Assembly (NCBI GenBank): GCA_036346355.1
Contig: CM070570.1
Location: 6,022,649-6,086,648, forward strand
Reading direction: 5' to 3'
Source: Rhipidocladum racemiflorum
Taxonomy: Eukaryota; Streptophyta; Magnoliopsida; Poales; Poaceae
DNA length: 64,000 nucleotides
Part shown: piece by piece, positions 54,549 through 64,000 of the stretch
Layout: the number at the start of each line of letters is the position of its first letter
Position numbering within the stretch: position 1 is the stretch's first letter
The notes under the pieces: model-generated
Database searches by the model: none
What the model was told of the DNA's origin: nothing
Seen by the model: the letters and a program-made list of their open reading frames with translations, nothing else
Made by a program: the position numbers and the translations under genes

Positions 54549-56591
54549 TAAACAAGATAGTCGAACAAGATTCACACATTTCTGTTTCACGGAATGGGAG
54601 ATGAAATGGGGGAGCAAGGTTTTGAAAAGGAAAATTGAGAGATCTATAAGAGGTGGTCAACGTTCTTTTTACCTGGCCTGAGGACGGCCTTTCATCCCCG
54701 AGATAGGAAACATCAGATCCGTTGGTTTTGATTCCCACCCAATGCACTGTTACCATCTCTCGATGAGATCTTTGTTTCTTACCACCATCTCTTTCTCTGA
54801 ACGAGCATATCTGACGACAAGCATGTTCAGAAATTCAGCAATGTAAATATGGACCTAAGAGCAGATGAAGACCTCAGAAAGTCGAATGCGTTTATGCAAC
54901 AAAGTACTCCAAAAACACAACCAGTACACTTTAAACATAGGCCATATTCTGCATGCAGATTGCGTGCAATCACAGTATTGAAGATCGACGATATTTTAAA
55001 TGCAAGCACTTTGGTTGTGGCTCCATGCAAAGAAAAGATAAATCCGTCACCAGCGCCAAGCTGTATGAGAAGGTTAATGTTTTCAACGGGGACAACTCTA
55101 TTAAACTATACAGTTCAAATATGAAAAAGAAAGACCCTCCTGTAACTCTGTCAGGGAGCAACTATATATGGTGTATAGCTAGAAAAAGGATCGGGCAGTC
55201 AGGGGGGCATTATCGCTGGGGAAGTTCAAGGATAACAGCTTAAGTCCATAGTCATGCAAATGGCAGACTCTTTCAATGTGCTCTGAAGACTAGCGCATGT
55301 GGCTACAACCAACTATTTGGGGATTCAAAGGCAAAGAACTGCAAATCAGCAATATTCAAGCCACACCATGATCTTGTTAAATTAATTTCTACCATCTACT
55401 TGGATTCTCCGTCATCAGTTCATCACCGGATTAGGTATCATAGGGTATGCTGCTTCTGCGGGTATGGCAACGCCATTTTGCAGTTAAAAAAATTTTACTT
55501 TTCTGTTTCCACTGCCCAAAATGGAAAGCCTCAATGCTTAGTTTGTTACCCAGAAAGGTGAAATTTTCACATCATTCCAGAGCGCGCGCATGGAATGCAT
55601 GATACATGGAGCCAAAAGCTCAATTATGAGAAGCAAAGAAAAGTAGGCCAAGACAGTAGGTCAAGATCAAGGGATTAATTTTGGGAAGGAATCCAACATA
55701 ACATGGACGAGTACCCCATTGTGCCAGCTATTTTTGAAGCCAGGCCAGCATCACTGTAATGTACTTTGGTTGTTCGGCTTTTGAGTTTAGTCACCAACAA
55801 CTCCACTGAGCTTTGGTATAACCTGGCTTGTGTACCGCCTGTTCAGAAGAAGCCATTTTAGCCAATTACAGCCCAAACAGCATATCAAATAATTTGTTCC
55901 CCTTGATTCGTTTGATATATTTGTCTTAAAAGAGTGTATCTTATTATACATGTAGTATCACAAGCATTCCGTGCAGCAATGGATCAATATTGTTATGTTA
56001 CTTTTTTAGCTTTTCGAATCCTTTGTCTAATTCTTTCACGTTGGAAAAGGCTGGAAGGAACAGAAACACAAGTTCAAATAGAGGCAACTGAAACATATAA
56101 CGAAAGAAAATGAGCATGACCTGAATGAAGTGAGACATCTCTTCCCGTTTTGCTGCCAACCCTGGTGCTGCACGTAGAGCCATAATTAAAAAAGGTCGTC
56201 CATATGAGTAATTAGATAGGTAAGAAACGAACGACGAGATAGTGCAGCAATAAGCAATCATTTGTACAATGTACCAACAGTGCGTTGAAATCATTTGTAC
56301 ACTGTAAGTTTGATGAAGATGCAATTATGCAAAGGCATCTGGCAAGAGGAAACAAGATATTACATCAGAATGGAGTCGGGCATGTAATGATCAGGTGACT
56401 ATGTAACAGAACATTTAACTTGTCAGCATGTAATAAAGTTCTGCCAGGTACTAGAGTTCGGGACAGGACACCATGTTTCCCAGAAACCAAATGGCTGCAG
56501 CAACCAACAGTATTTTGGTGTTTAAATAGTAAGTCAACACCCAGTGTGAGTAAAACTTTAAATGCGTAAGCAGCAAATGCTTCAATTGTTT
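54549..56591. other. Intergenic stretch left of MFP1
   Basis: No gene could be supported. Possible exon pieces on the minus strand at about 55998-56167 do not join in frame (see rejected items). Confidence 0.45.
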
Positions 56592-56599
56592 CACACACA

Positions 56600-56658
<59 letters not shown>
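56592..56658. repeat. Compound (CA)n(GA)n microsatellite
   Basis: A CA run changes directly to a GA run. Frames rich in CVCV or SLSL are artefacts of it. Confidence 0.97.
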
Positions 56659-56660
<2 letters not shown>

Positions 56661-57190
56661 ACCACTTGACTATGCGGATTCCAGAACTTGATCTTCCAGC
56701 AAACAAACAGATCCGCCTCCAGCATATCAAAATGTGTGCAACAAGTGTAATTACTCTGAAGAATGTAGGATAACTTAAAAGCATGTGACACACAAAGTAG
56801 GTAATGCTACCGCATTTCAGTACAAGCATTATTGCTAGATAAACAAATAACAATGAGAAATTGATTTAATTATGTATATAAAATGAGCAAATAATATGTA
56901 TAAATAATTCAGCATAACTACAAATAGGAGGATTTATCCATCACATTGACCGTTCAAAATTTCATATGTGCCCATATAGACACTCAATTTTCCAAAACTC
57001 ATCACATGGAACTACATCAAAGGAATGGGAAGTCTGGAACACTACAAAGAAGCATATGAAAATAGTACTGAAACGGTTATCAATGCTATCTTGCAAAGGA
57101 TGGTAGTATCAAAAATGAAGTTACAATTGATGACTAAATAGGAAGAAATGAAAGGAAGATGGTTCTTTTGTATCAGTTTCACAAGAACAT

Positions 57191-58969
57191 TCATGTCGAT
57201 GCACCACCTTTTCTTCTCCTAGCAGTCCTTTTTGCAGTATACGAAGTCCCAGGAGCAATTTCACTGGTCTTCTGGTTACGTTCATTCGCAGGCTGCTCGT
57301 TCGGAGCCTGACTAGTCTCTGCAGGTGCACTTGTTCTGGGAAGACTTCTAGTTTTCTGAGATCTGTTTGCACTAATCTGCCTTCTTATGCGCAATATCTC
57401 ACCCTTTGCCAACGCCAGTTCCTCTTCAAGATGTCTACACCTCATTTCAGAACTCTCCCTCTCAGACTGAAGCCTCGTGATAAGATTCTGAGCATCCTCG
57501 GTGTTTTCTTGAGCTTCAATTGTGATTTTCTTTTGTTCAGACAGAGCTTTTGATAGCATTTCTTTCTCTGCTTCCAGTGTGTCATTCCTAGAATGAATGC
57601 CCTCTAGTTCCTTAGACAGTGACAATGCACTCCTATTCATCTCATCTAGTGATATTGTTGCCTCATCCAGGTCTGCTTCGAGAGCTTTTCGTGCTTCAGA
57701 GTCTACTTGCAATTGTTTCGCCAAAGCTTCAACCTCCCTATTCAAAGTAGTCACAATTTTCCTTTCCTCACCAAGCTCCTGTGTGGTGGATTCCATCTTC
57801 TTGTACACATCCAGCAATTCTTTCTTCAGGTTGTCACGAGCTTCAACAACAGATGCAAGCTCATTAGAGGTGGCTTCAAGTTCTTCCTGCCCCTTTTGAA
57901 CCATCTCCTTAACCGAGACAAGTTCATCTGACAGAGCTTGAGATATTGATTCTACCTCTCCTAGTTTATTAGTCAGACCTTCTTGCATTTCATTGAACTC
58001 CTCTTGGAGTTTCGAAATCTGCAATATCAGGTCCTGATTCATTTTTTTTGCTTCATCAAGTTCCTCGGAAAGTTTGGAAACCTCACTTCTGGAATCCCTT
58101 AGTGCCTCTTCATTGGATTGAAGCGAACCTCTTAAACTTTTCACTGCCTCAACTTCGTTCTCTAGCATTGCTTTGGTGGCATCCAATTCCTTGTTCAACT
58201 CAGAAATGATTTCATGGTCTTTGCTAGAGTCACTTAATGCAACAGAGAGTTTTTCTTCAAGCTGTTTGATCATATCATCTTTCTCTGATAGTAGTTTTAA
58301 ATCATGACTTGCTCTTGTCTCAGAAGAAGCCTTCAAGTCTGTATACTCTTTTATTGACTCATTTATTTTTTCCTCAGCTTCATTCTTTGCAGAGTTCAAT
58401 GTTTGAATTTTCTCGTTCAGTGAATCAATTGAAGATATCTTAGAAGCAAGATCATTTCTAGTTCTATGAACTTCTTCCTCCATTTGTTGTATTTTAGTAT
58501 TTGCAAGTTCTAGGCTCTCTTTAGTTTGATCAGAGAAGGAGCATAGGTTCTGCCAGTCTACTTCCTTCAAAGAAAGTGATGAGCTCAGTTCTCTTATGCG
58601 TTTCTCCTTATTATTGATTTCTTGGTTGAGTAGACTTAAATTTTCCTGCAAAACATTGACCTCACCCAACGTTTCTTCCAATTTTCCTTCAAGCACATCT
58701 TTGTCGTCCCCAGCTTGTGCAATACTACTCTCTAGTCGTCGTATTTCATCCTTCAGCTCCTCAGCCAGTGTCTTCTCCTTTCTGAAATCTTCGCTTAGTG
58801 ATGTTACAGTCTTTTTTGTTGAAGCCAACTCATCTAAAAGAGAAGCTTCCTGCTCCTGGAACTTCATAGATTGCTTCTTTTGCGCTGCTTGTTGCTCCAG
58901 TAACCTTTTCTCAAAGTTTTCCCTCATCAAAGAGATCGCTGCCTCATTTTCAGCCAATTTGCTCTCCAT
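57191..58969 (-). CDS. MFP1: MFP1 last exon (coiled coil)
   Basis: 592 codons plus stop. The ATG is at an exon start and is preceded by an AG acceptor, so translation probably does not begin here. Glu/Lys/Leu/Ser-rich heptads run from residue 1 to about 545 (for example KLEETLGEVNVLQENLSLL), followed by a Pro/Thr/Arg-rich basic tail. Confidence 0.93.
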   Translation of the reverse strand: MESKLAENEAAISLMRENFEKRLLEQQAAQKKQSMKFQEQEASLLDELASTKKTVTSLSEDFRKEKTLAEELKDEIRRLESSIAQAGDDKDVLEGKLEETLGEVNVLQENLSLLNQEINNKEKRIRELSSSLSLKEVDWQNLCSFSDQTKESLELANTKIQQMEEEVHRTRNDLASKISSIDSLNEKIQTLNSAKNEAEEKINESIKEYTDLKASSETRASHDLKLLSEKDDMIKQLEEKLSVALSDSSKDHEIISELNKELDATKAMLENEVEAVKSLRGSLQSNEEALRDSRSEVSKLSEELDEAKKMNQDLILQISKLQEEFNEMQEGLTNKLGEVESISQALSDELVSVKEMVQKGQEELEATSNELASVVEARDNLKKELLDVYKKMESTTQELGEERKIVTTLNREVEALAKQLQVDSEARKALEADLDEATISLDEMNRSALSLSKELEGIHSRNDTLEAEKEMLSKALSEQKKITIEAQENTEDAQNLITRLQSERESSEMRCRHLEEELALAKGEILRIRRQISANRSQKTRSLPRTSAPAETSQAPNEQPANERNQKTSEIAPGTSYTAKRTARRRKGGAST

Positions 58970-60881
58970 CTAAACAAAGTAGCATAAGATATGTCAACTA
59001 AATGTCTTATCTTCACAGATCAATTTTAACAATTATAAACTTCGAGGTATTAAAGGTACTTAAAATACTTTGGTAGCAGATTGTATTTGTATCCAAGTTA
59101 TATTATTGAGTGAGCCAACTTAACATAATTTTGTTTTCCTGAGAACATCATGGTGGGAAAAAAGAGAAAACTCAAAGGTTCTCAATGAGTCCCTATACTC
59201 CATAACCTAATGAATTTTATACAGCCTAATTTGAGAGTACCCAATTTTTTTAAAAAAAATGTACACATGCACAAAGAAAAACCCCTTTATTCATGTGTAT
59301 ACATATTCACATGACTATTAGGTGTAAATTTCTCCTTTTTCTTGCTTGACCAAGACTATTCAAGGATGTTACAGAGCACTTTGAAAGAGTGCTAAATGAG
59401 CGGAGACCATGCTCAAATGAGACACATTGAAGCCCAACAAACGATTAAAAATATACCAAACACTAATCAAGGCCAAATAGGCACGCCATTTGCAACATAA
59501 CTAGTTGGTAAGCTAACATTAATATGAACGCAGGATCATGAATGAAGGGATTCAGAAAATGAATGAGCAACCTTCTTGAACTTCTTAAGAACATTTTCGT
59601 ACTAATTTAGCACCTCAACTGGAGGGTGGTAGTGTGTATAGTATATTACTGCCTATCTATCAATCGAAACTTTACAAAGATTCCACAGGGCACTTCAAAA
59701 GAGTGGAAAAGGATGGTGAATGTTCTAAAAAAGAGGCATATTGAAGTACATCAACTGGTTACAGATACACCAAAGATCATCAAGCCCATACAAATAATGC
59801 TAATGGTTTATAATGTTCCTTCAAAAAATTTAGCCATTTATAACATAAAATAGTTTACAAATAAACAGGATGGTAAGTGCATGAATTAGCACTAATATGG
59901 AGACAAGATCAAGAGTTAAGGGGTTTGCAGAATTTGGCATGTAGTGAGGATTTACGTAAGCCATGTTTATCATTTAGGCTATATGAAATTACGAATCAAT
60001 CTACCCAACAAATAAAATGCAGTAACAAACACTAATTGAAGGTTTGCATATGATTTACAGATGAGATGACTGATTGCAGGGCCTTCTTTTCCTGTTGAGA
60101 AGTACCGTACAATCCAGCAAGAACACCTGAGGCAACAACTGCAATTGCGTTCAAAAGGCCAGCAAGTGGATTCCCTGGAGATTCTTCTTGCACCACTGGC
60201 AAGGATGAATGAGGAGCCTCACGTAGAGGAGTTTCAGCCTGAGTTTCTCCAGGCTTTGAGTCATCCTTTGTCTCTACAGAGAAAAGCAACATCAACTATT
60301 TGTCTATTTATCCAAATTTGTCAAGAAACCACACAGACTTAAACAAATCAACTGTATTCGCTATGTGTGCAAAAAAATTTCCAAGTTAGTGGTACTAGCA
60401 TGCAAGCACTAGGATAATAACTCTGCTGTGATGGCAATGAGGCAGCACCAACATAAGGAACTCAAAACAATCTCATTGTGAAGTAAAAGGCCATTAGTGG
60501 TGCCCAGGCCCCGGTTCCAGTTTACAAAAAACAACAGATAAATCCAACTCATTCCAGTGGTTCAGAGGGGTCAGGACTCAGGACAACTTTGCAGGTACAC
60601 CATAAAATATTCATGCAGACAATGAAAAATAAAGGAAAACCGAACACATAATAGTAGACGTCAATAGGGTTTGCTAACATAGTCATAAATCCCATCTTTA
60701 ATATGACCTACTCATATGAAGGGGAAATTCTGACCATCAAATGTGGCCTCACTAGGTCTACAGATGACGGTTTTCCGTCCAATCTTGAAAGTTTTGTAGC
60801 AATTCTGAGCTTGATGATCTATCCTTGGGGCATCGATCCCCTTTCTTCTAATAAATCCTTGTGGTAACGACATGCCATAAA
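57191..60881 (-). CDS. MFP1: MAR-binding filament-like protein 1 (MFP1), 3' exons
   Basis: MFP1 is a long coiled-coil protein anchored in plastid thylakoid membranes, associated with nucleoids and starch-granule initiation. Three exons are visible on the minus strand: 60881-60753, 60273-60059 and 58969-57191. Acceptors are CCCGCAG, TCTGTAG and TTTGTTTAG; donors are A|GTGAGG and TCT|GTAAAT. Phases agree (1, then 0). The middle exon has a hydrophobic membrane segment (NPLAGLLNAIAVVASGVLAG) typical of MFP1. The last exon encodes 592 residues, nearly all heptad coiled coil starting MESKLAENEAAI, with a basic tail (KRTARRRKGGAST). The visible parts total about 706 residues, close to the size of known MFP1 proteins. 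The first exon with initiator and transit peptide is not found in the window. Confidence 0.9.
59345..59960. repeat. Diverged tandem duplication within an MFP1 intron
   Basis: About 59351-59600 and 59655-59960 share in order GAGCACTT-AAAGAGTG, CATATTGAAG-CCA-CAA, ATACCAAA-ATCAAG and CTAATATG---CAGGATCA phrases, with many differences. Confidence 0.55.
60059..60273 (-). CDS. MFP1: MFP1 internal exon with membrane segment
   Basis: 215 bp between acceptor TCTGTAG and donor GTAAAT. It encodes an acidic linker (TKDDSKPGETQAETPL) and the membrane-spanning stretch GLLNAIAVVASGVLAGLYG, then QQEKKALQSVISS leading into the coiled coil. Confidence 0.85.
60753..60881 (-). CDS. MFP1: MFP1 upstream exon (N-terminal region)
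   Basis: 129 bp with acceptor TTCCCGCAG and donor GTGAGG. It encodes YGMSLPQGFIRRKGIDAPR ... GRKTVICRP, basic and plausible as part of a plastid-targeting region. An alternative donor 21 bp further on would also keep phase. Confidence 0.65.
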
Positions 60882-61290
60882 CTGCGGGAAAATGAGAAAA
60901 GTGACATCTGATCATATGCCATAATCAAACTCAAAATCCACTAGGATAAGTCGTGAATAATGAACACATTTCAAAATTGTTCCATCATAATGTTCAATTT
61001 TTTAAGGGCACTCTCATGCGCAGACCACACGTCTCTTGCAGCTTATGAATTTCTCAAAACATTAGGTACCCCAAATAGGAAATCTATCATGTGGACTGGA
61101 GATGCACAGATTCACAACATGCCATCTGGATAATGTACTAAGAAGATCTAAAACATGGAGCAATGACTATAAATCATCCACTGCACTCAGGTACAGGATT
61201 TATATTTTATACCATCTCCAAACTGACCAACGCTACACGCATGAACTATGTTGCTCAAAACCTACACATAAACCATTGACTGGCGGGTGC

Positions 61291-61454
61291 TAGGGCTGAG
61301 CAAATCCGGGTCAACCGGGTTGGACATGGCATACAAAAATTGCGTTTATGCACACAGCAGTGCCCTGTCAGATTTCTACACGGCAATACTGCATGCATGC
61401 ACACGGCAGCAACAAGGTTGGCAAAACTTCCTAAACCGGATTTTTACAGCCCTA
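61291..61454. mobile_element. hAT MITE (TAGGGCTG ends), 164 bp
   Basis: Ends TAGGGCTGAGCAAATCCGG and (inverse) TAGGGCTGTAAAAATCCGG. Flanks GCGGGTGC and GCGGTTGC agree at seven of eight bases. Same terminal type as the element at 11180-12460. Confidence 0.82.
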
Positions 61455-61587
61455 GCGGTTGCAAAGGGGTGTGTTAGGAGTTATCTACGGTCATGATAAT
61501 CTTTTTTGTAAAAGTATGCTAATATGTAAAACATTTCCATTTCCAAACCCCTTGCCTTTTTTATTAGTACTAATGTGCTCCCTAACT

Positions 61588-62462
61588 CATGGTTATTAGA
61601 ACGTCGTTTAAACGATGTTTAAACGTTAGAACCCCTCCCAGCCGCAGAACGTCCGGTCGTTCTATCGAAGCCACGTAAAACGTCCTGGAACGTCGTTCCA
61701 GCGACGATTAAACGGGTAGAACGTCCATTCGGGACGAAACGCCCGTTCTAGAGCGTTTTTAGGGAGAGAAATTAGTGAAGGACCCGACATTTAGAGGGGA
61801 AACAGATCGGGGAACGCAGAGCCAGAGGAAATCGGGGAAGCACGAAGGAGAGCTAACCCTAAGCCGCGCCGAGCCGCTGCCCGCAGATCCGCCGCCGTCG
61901 GCCGCCGGCCATGTATGCCGCCGCTGCCGTCGTCTCCGTGCCCGCACCGTCTCCGTGCCCACGGATCCGGATCTGCCGTCTCCGTGCCCGCGCCGTCGTC
62001 GCCGGCAAGCCGCCAGGTCGGGTACCCCCCCCCTCTCTGTCTCTCCTCTCTGCTGACTTGCTGAGGCGACGCCCCCCGTGTCTCTGTCTCTCTCCTCTCT
62101 GCCGAGGAGTGAATGAAATCGGGGCTCCCTCTGTCGCTTCGGTTCGGCTCGACTTGAATCGGGGCTCCCCCTCTCTGTCTCTCACTCTCTTCAAGTCCAG
62201 CCGAGCCGGGGTGAATCAGGGCTCCCTCTGTCCCCTCATGTGCAAGGAAATGGATACATCATACATGGGAGAAAGATGCATGGCATATGGCCTCAAATTA
62301 TATGGAAAAAGACTACAAAATCAAGGTACATATGTGATATATCTTTGCTCTCATATTCGTTTTACAATAGTGCCTAAAACTACGTTTCAACGTTCATTTA
62401 AACGTTTAAAAGTTAAAAAGGGGTGGGTCGTTTCGTTCTCGTTTTACATTTTAATAACCTTG
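61588..62462. mobile_element. hAT element with AACGTC iterations and GC-rich core, 875 bp
   Basis: Ends CATGGTTATTAGAACG and (inverse) CAAGGTTATTAAAATG. Exact 8-bp flanks CCCTAACT (61580-61587, 62463-62470). The left arm repeats GAACGTC/AAACG many times and the right arm has AAACGTT. The core (61775-62250) is GC-rich with CCGCCGTCGGCCGCC and several copies of GAATCGGGGCTCCC. Long frames exist but no transposase domain. Confidence 0.9.
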
Positions 62463-62470
62463 CCCTAACT

Positions 62471-62787
62471 ATTTAGGTCTATGCAATAATGTACAAACTA
62501 ATGAGCAATGGGGGATGCAGCATATAAAACATAACATAAATCTAAAATTTGCATCTTTGCAGAAATAATCTTGACAATGGTACTGTTCCACCGACAAATT
62601 CCTTCCGATCCATGAAAGCCCTGCTACAAAAACAATCGGGCACGGACCAAGCATAAAAAGTTGCTTAAAGGTGTTTGGTATCCTGCATATTTTGTGTAGC
62701 TCTGTCATGCAATTACAAGTGCGTACCGGAGCCCAAGCCCAAACAGCTCATGCATCTATACAATGCAACGCTATACACAGTAGTAAT
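62471..62787. other. Short spacer between hAT and Copia elements
   Basis: No gene is established. A minus-strand frame at 62469-62708 lacks domain similarity. Confidence 0.4.
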
Positions 62788-63250
62788 TGTTAGTAGTGAT
62801 CTCGGCTTGGGCTAATGAACTCCGAAAAACTCGGATCTAAGGGCCACAACGTTCACCTAACAGCGCTTTAATCGGGAGCACACCAAACTAATTGGTTTTT
62901 GGTCCCGTTAGCCGGCGCGAGATTAAATGGGAAGAGATCGGCACTCAACATCTAACGATCTTTGATTTTGGGTTCACTGCTCTTCTGAAATCCCCATCCG
63001 ATTTAGGGTTTGCCACGCTGAGGCTGACTAAGACCTTCTACCAACACCGAAGCTAATCTCGGTGCCCTCTTCTTCCTCACCAAACTACGGCTCTTGTTGC
63101 TCCTCACCGACACTCAACAACACCACCGACGAACTAATGGCTTCAACCTCTTCATCGAGTTAGCATCTAATGATTTCTATTCCGCATTTTAATTCTGTGA
63201 TCATGATCTAGACTAGTTAAGACAGACTTGGCCCTTAGCAAAATTTAACA
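62788..63250 (+). repeat. 5' LTR of the Copia element at the right edge
   Basis: 463 bp with inverted TGTTA...TAACA ends, directly followed by the primer binding site. Confidence 0.8.
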
Positions 63251-63252
63251 TT

Positions 63253-63264
63253 TGGTATCAGAGC
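63253..63264 (+). other. Primer binding site (initiator-Met tRNA)
   Basis: TGGTATCAGAGC matches the plant retroelement consensus exactly. Confidence 0.9.
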
Positions 63265-63429
63265 ACCTAGTCTAATCATGTTCCTCTTAAGCCCGGTTTT
63301 AGTTCTTGATTTGTCGGGTTAGAGCTAATCAGTCTCGGGTTAGCATTTAGAAGGACGGGATGAACTCAAATCCGAACCCTAAACCCCTAAAATGAATCAA
63401 GAAAAACCTTATTTTCTAAGGGGATTTGG

Positions 63430-63700
63430 ACTTACCTTCGCCAGTGAATGCCGTCGGTCGACCTAAGCGCCGCTTGCGTTCCATCGCCACGCGTCTTGGC
63501 CGTCGCCGTCTCCTCCAGGCCTCGATTCACTTGCGGATAGCCGCATGGCGTGATGGGATGAGGCCGGCCTCGCCGAGCCGCGTGGCCTCGGCCGCCAGCG
63601 TCTGGATCGTCCCGCCGCTTCGCGCTCGGTCGACGTCGCCGTCATGCGATTTTTTCAGATCGGAGGAGAATGATCTAGGGCTAGGGTTTCCTCAGCCGGC
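63430..63700. other. GC-rich block in place of gag in the right-edge Copia element
   Basis: Strongly GC-rich, with open frames on both strands. On the minus strand one reads GGTIQTLAAEATRLGEAGLI, which looks protein-like but is not recognised. It lies between primer site and pol, where about 2 kb of gag and protease would be expected. Confidence 0.5.
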
Positions 63701-63705
63701 GCGCG

Positions 63706-64000
63706 CATTTTGTTCGGGCTCAAAGAGACCTCGTTGAAATTGTGGCACTGTCGTTTAGGCCACATTCCAAAGGGGAGAATGAAGCGTTTCATTAAGGAAG
63801 AGATACTTCACCCATTAGACTTTTCTGACTCAGATCACTGTATTGACTGTATTAAGGGGAATATGTTAAACATATTAAGAAAGGGGCCATTCGGAGCACA
63901 TAAATTTTAGAATTAATCCACACTAATATTTGTGGACCTTTTCCTGTGACGTCAGTGAATGGGTATAACTCCTTTATCACATTCACTGATGATTTCTCCC
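63706..64000 (+). pseudogene. Copia GAG-pre-integrase and integrase start, broken
   Basis: LKLWHCRLGHIPKGRMKR and HCIDCIKGN are the His/Cys motif of the Copia pre-integrase zinc domain. After a stop at 63908 a shifted frame continues with IHTNICGPFPVTSVNGYNSF and ITFTDDFS, the integrase catalytic-domain start with its first Asp region. The frame break shows this copy is defective. It continues past the window. Confidence 0.88.

Larger units (their letters stand above)
62788..64000 (+). mobile_element. Copia element, 5' part, truncated by the window edge
   Basis: The LTR runs from TGTTAGTAGTGATC to ...AAATTTAACA (62788-63250). Two bases later TGGTATCAGAGC (63253-63264) is a perfect initiator-Met tRNA primer site. 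Instead of a gag gene, a short leader and a GC-rich block follow, then pol sequence from about 63706. The 3' half and second LTR are beyond the right edge. Confidence 0.85.

Noticed and set aside
55998..56324. Possible terminal exons on the minus strand (…KREEMSHFIQ and FSNVKELDKGFEKLKK)
   Set aside because: The splice sites look plausible, but joining the donor after HFIQ to the acceptor CTTCCAG breaks the frame, and no upstream exons or family resemblance were found.
61859..62468. 111- and 185-codon frames on both strands
   Set aside because: Both fall in the GC-rich core of the hAT element. Low-complexity Arg/Pro/Ser translation with no domain.
1..64000. CRISPR array, prokaryotic operon or phage-like system
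   Set aside because: Composition, introns and transposon types are those of a plant nuclear genome. The regular arrays are tandem repeats without the short identical repeats and unique spacers of CRISPR.

Overview
This is a plant nuclear window, almost certainly from a grass (Poaceae). The evidence is the density and type of mobile DNA (Stowaway, PIF/Harbinger and hAT MITEs, Helitrons, a Tekay-like chromovirus, Copia LTR elements with long LTRs) and two plant genes: an intronless leucine-rich-repeat extensin (LRX-type) gene and a multi-exon MFP1 gene. I could not name the species. No bacterial-style operons, CRISPR arrays or complete tRNA/rRNA genes are present.

Layout. 1-5.7 kb: low-information intergenic DNA with microsatellites, a PIF/Harbinger MITE (2645-3028) and a tRNA-derived SINE candidate (about 3764). 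5.8-6.1 kb: a long-TIR hairpin MITE. 6.2-24.2 kb: a nested transposon stack. An old Gypsy LTR remnant is split by a 3.2 kb Copia-type solo LTR (6774-9994), by a hAT MITE (11180-12460) that itself carries another solo LTR (11428-12321), and by a full-length minus-strand Gypsy/Tekay element (12639-23948; two 3.07 kb LTRs, target duplication GCCAG, intact integrase-chromodomain frame but broken gag, protease, RT and RNase H). 24.3-27.3 kb: two hAT MITEs of one family and a 727-bp miniature LTR element (26531-27257) carrying what looks like a captured host exon. 28.2-30.1 kb: the LRX-type gene on the minus strand. 30.5-31.7 kb: a longer third member of the same hAT family.

33-55 kb is an accessory block. 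It holds a MULE-type hairpin MITE with a perfect 9-bp target duplication (33077-33447), three Stowaway MITEs, several Harbinger and hAT MITEs, a hAT inserted in a Harbinger MITE (43852-44718 inside 43808-45100), a small defective Copia element (50547-53064) and five Helitron-like elements. Three of the Helitron-like elements share long internal arrays with a period of about 100-120 bp. 57.2-60.9 kb: the 3' three exons of MFP1 (minus strand). Right of it are two more hAT elements, and at the edge a Copia element (62788 onward) runs off the window.

The two host genes are unrelated and far apart. LRX proteins act in the cell wall and MFP1 in plastid membranes and nucleoids. The rest is the product of repeated transposition. 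Three themes stand out: (1) many hAT-like elements with exact 8-bp target duplications, each carrying its own iterated short internal motif; (2) Helitron-like elements built around roughly 100-bp arrays; (3) several defective elements whose central part has been replaced by GC-rich, gene-like DNA.
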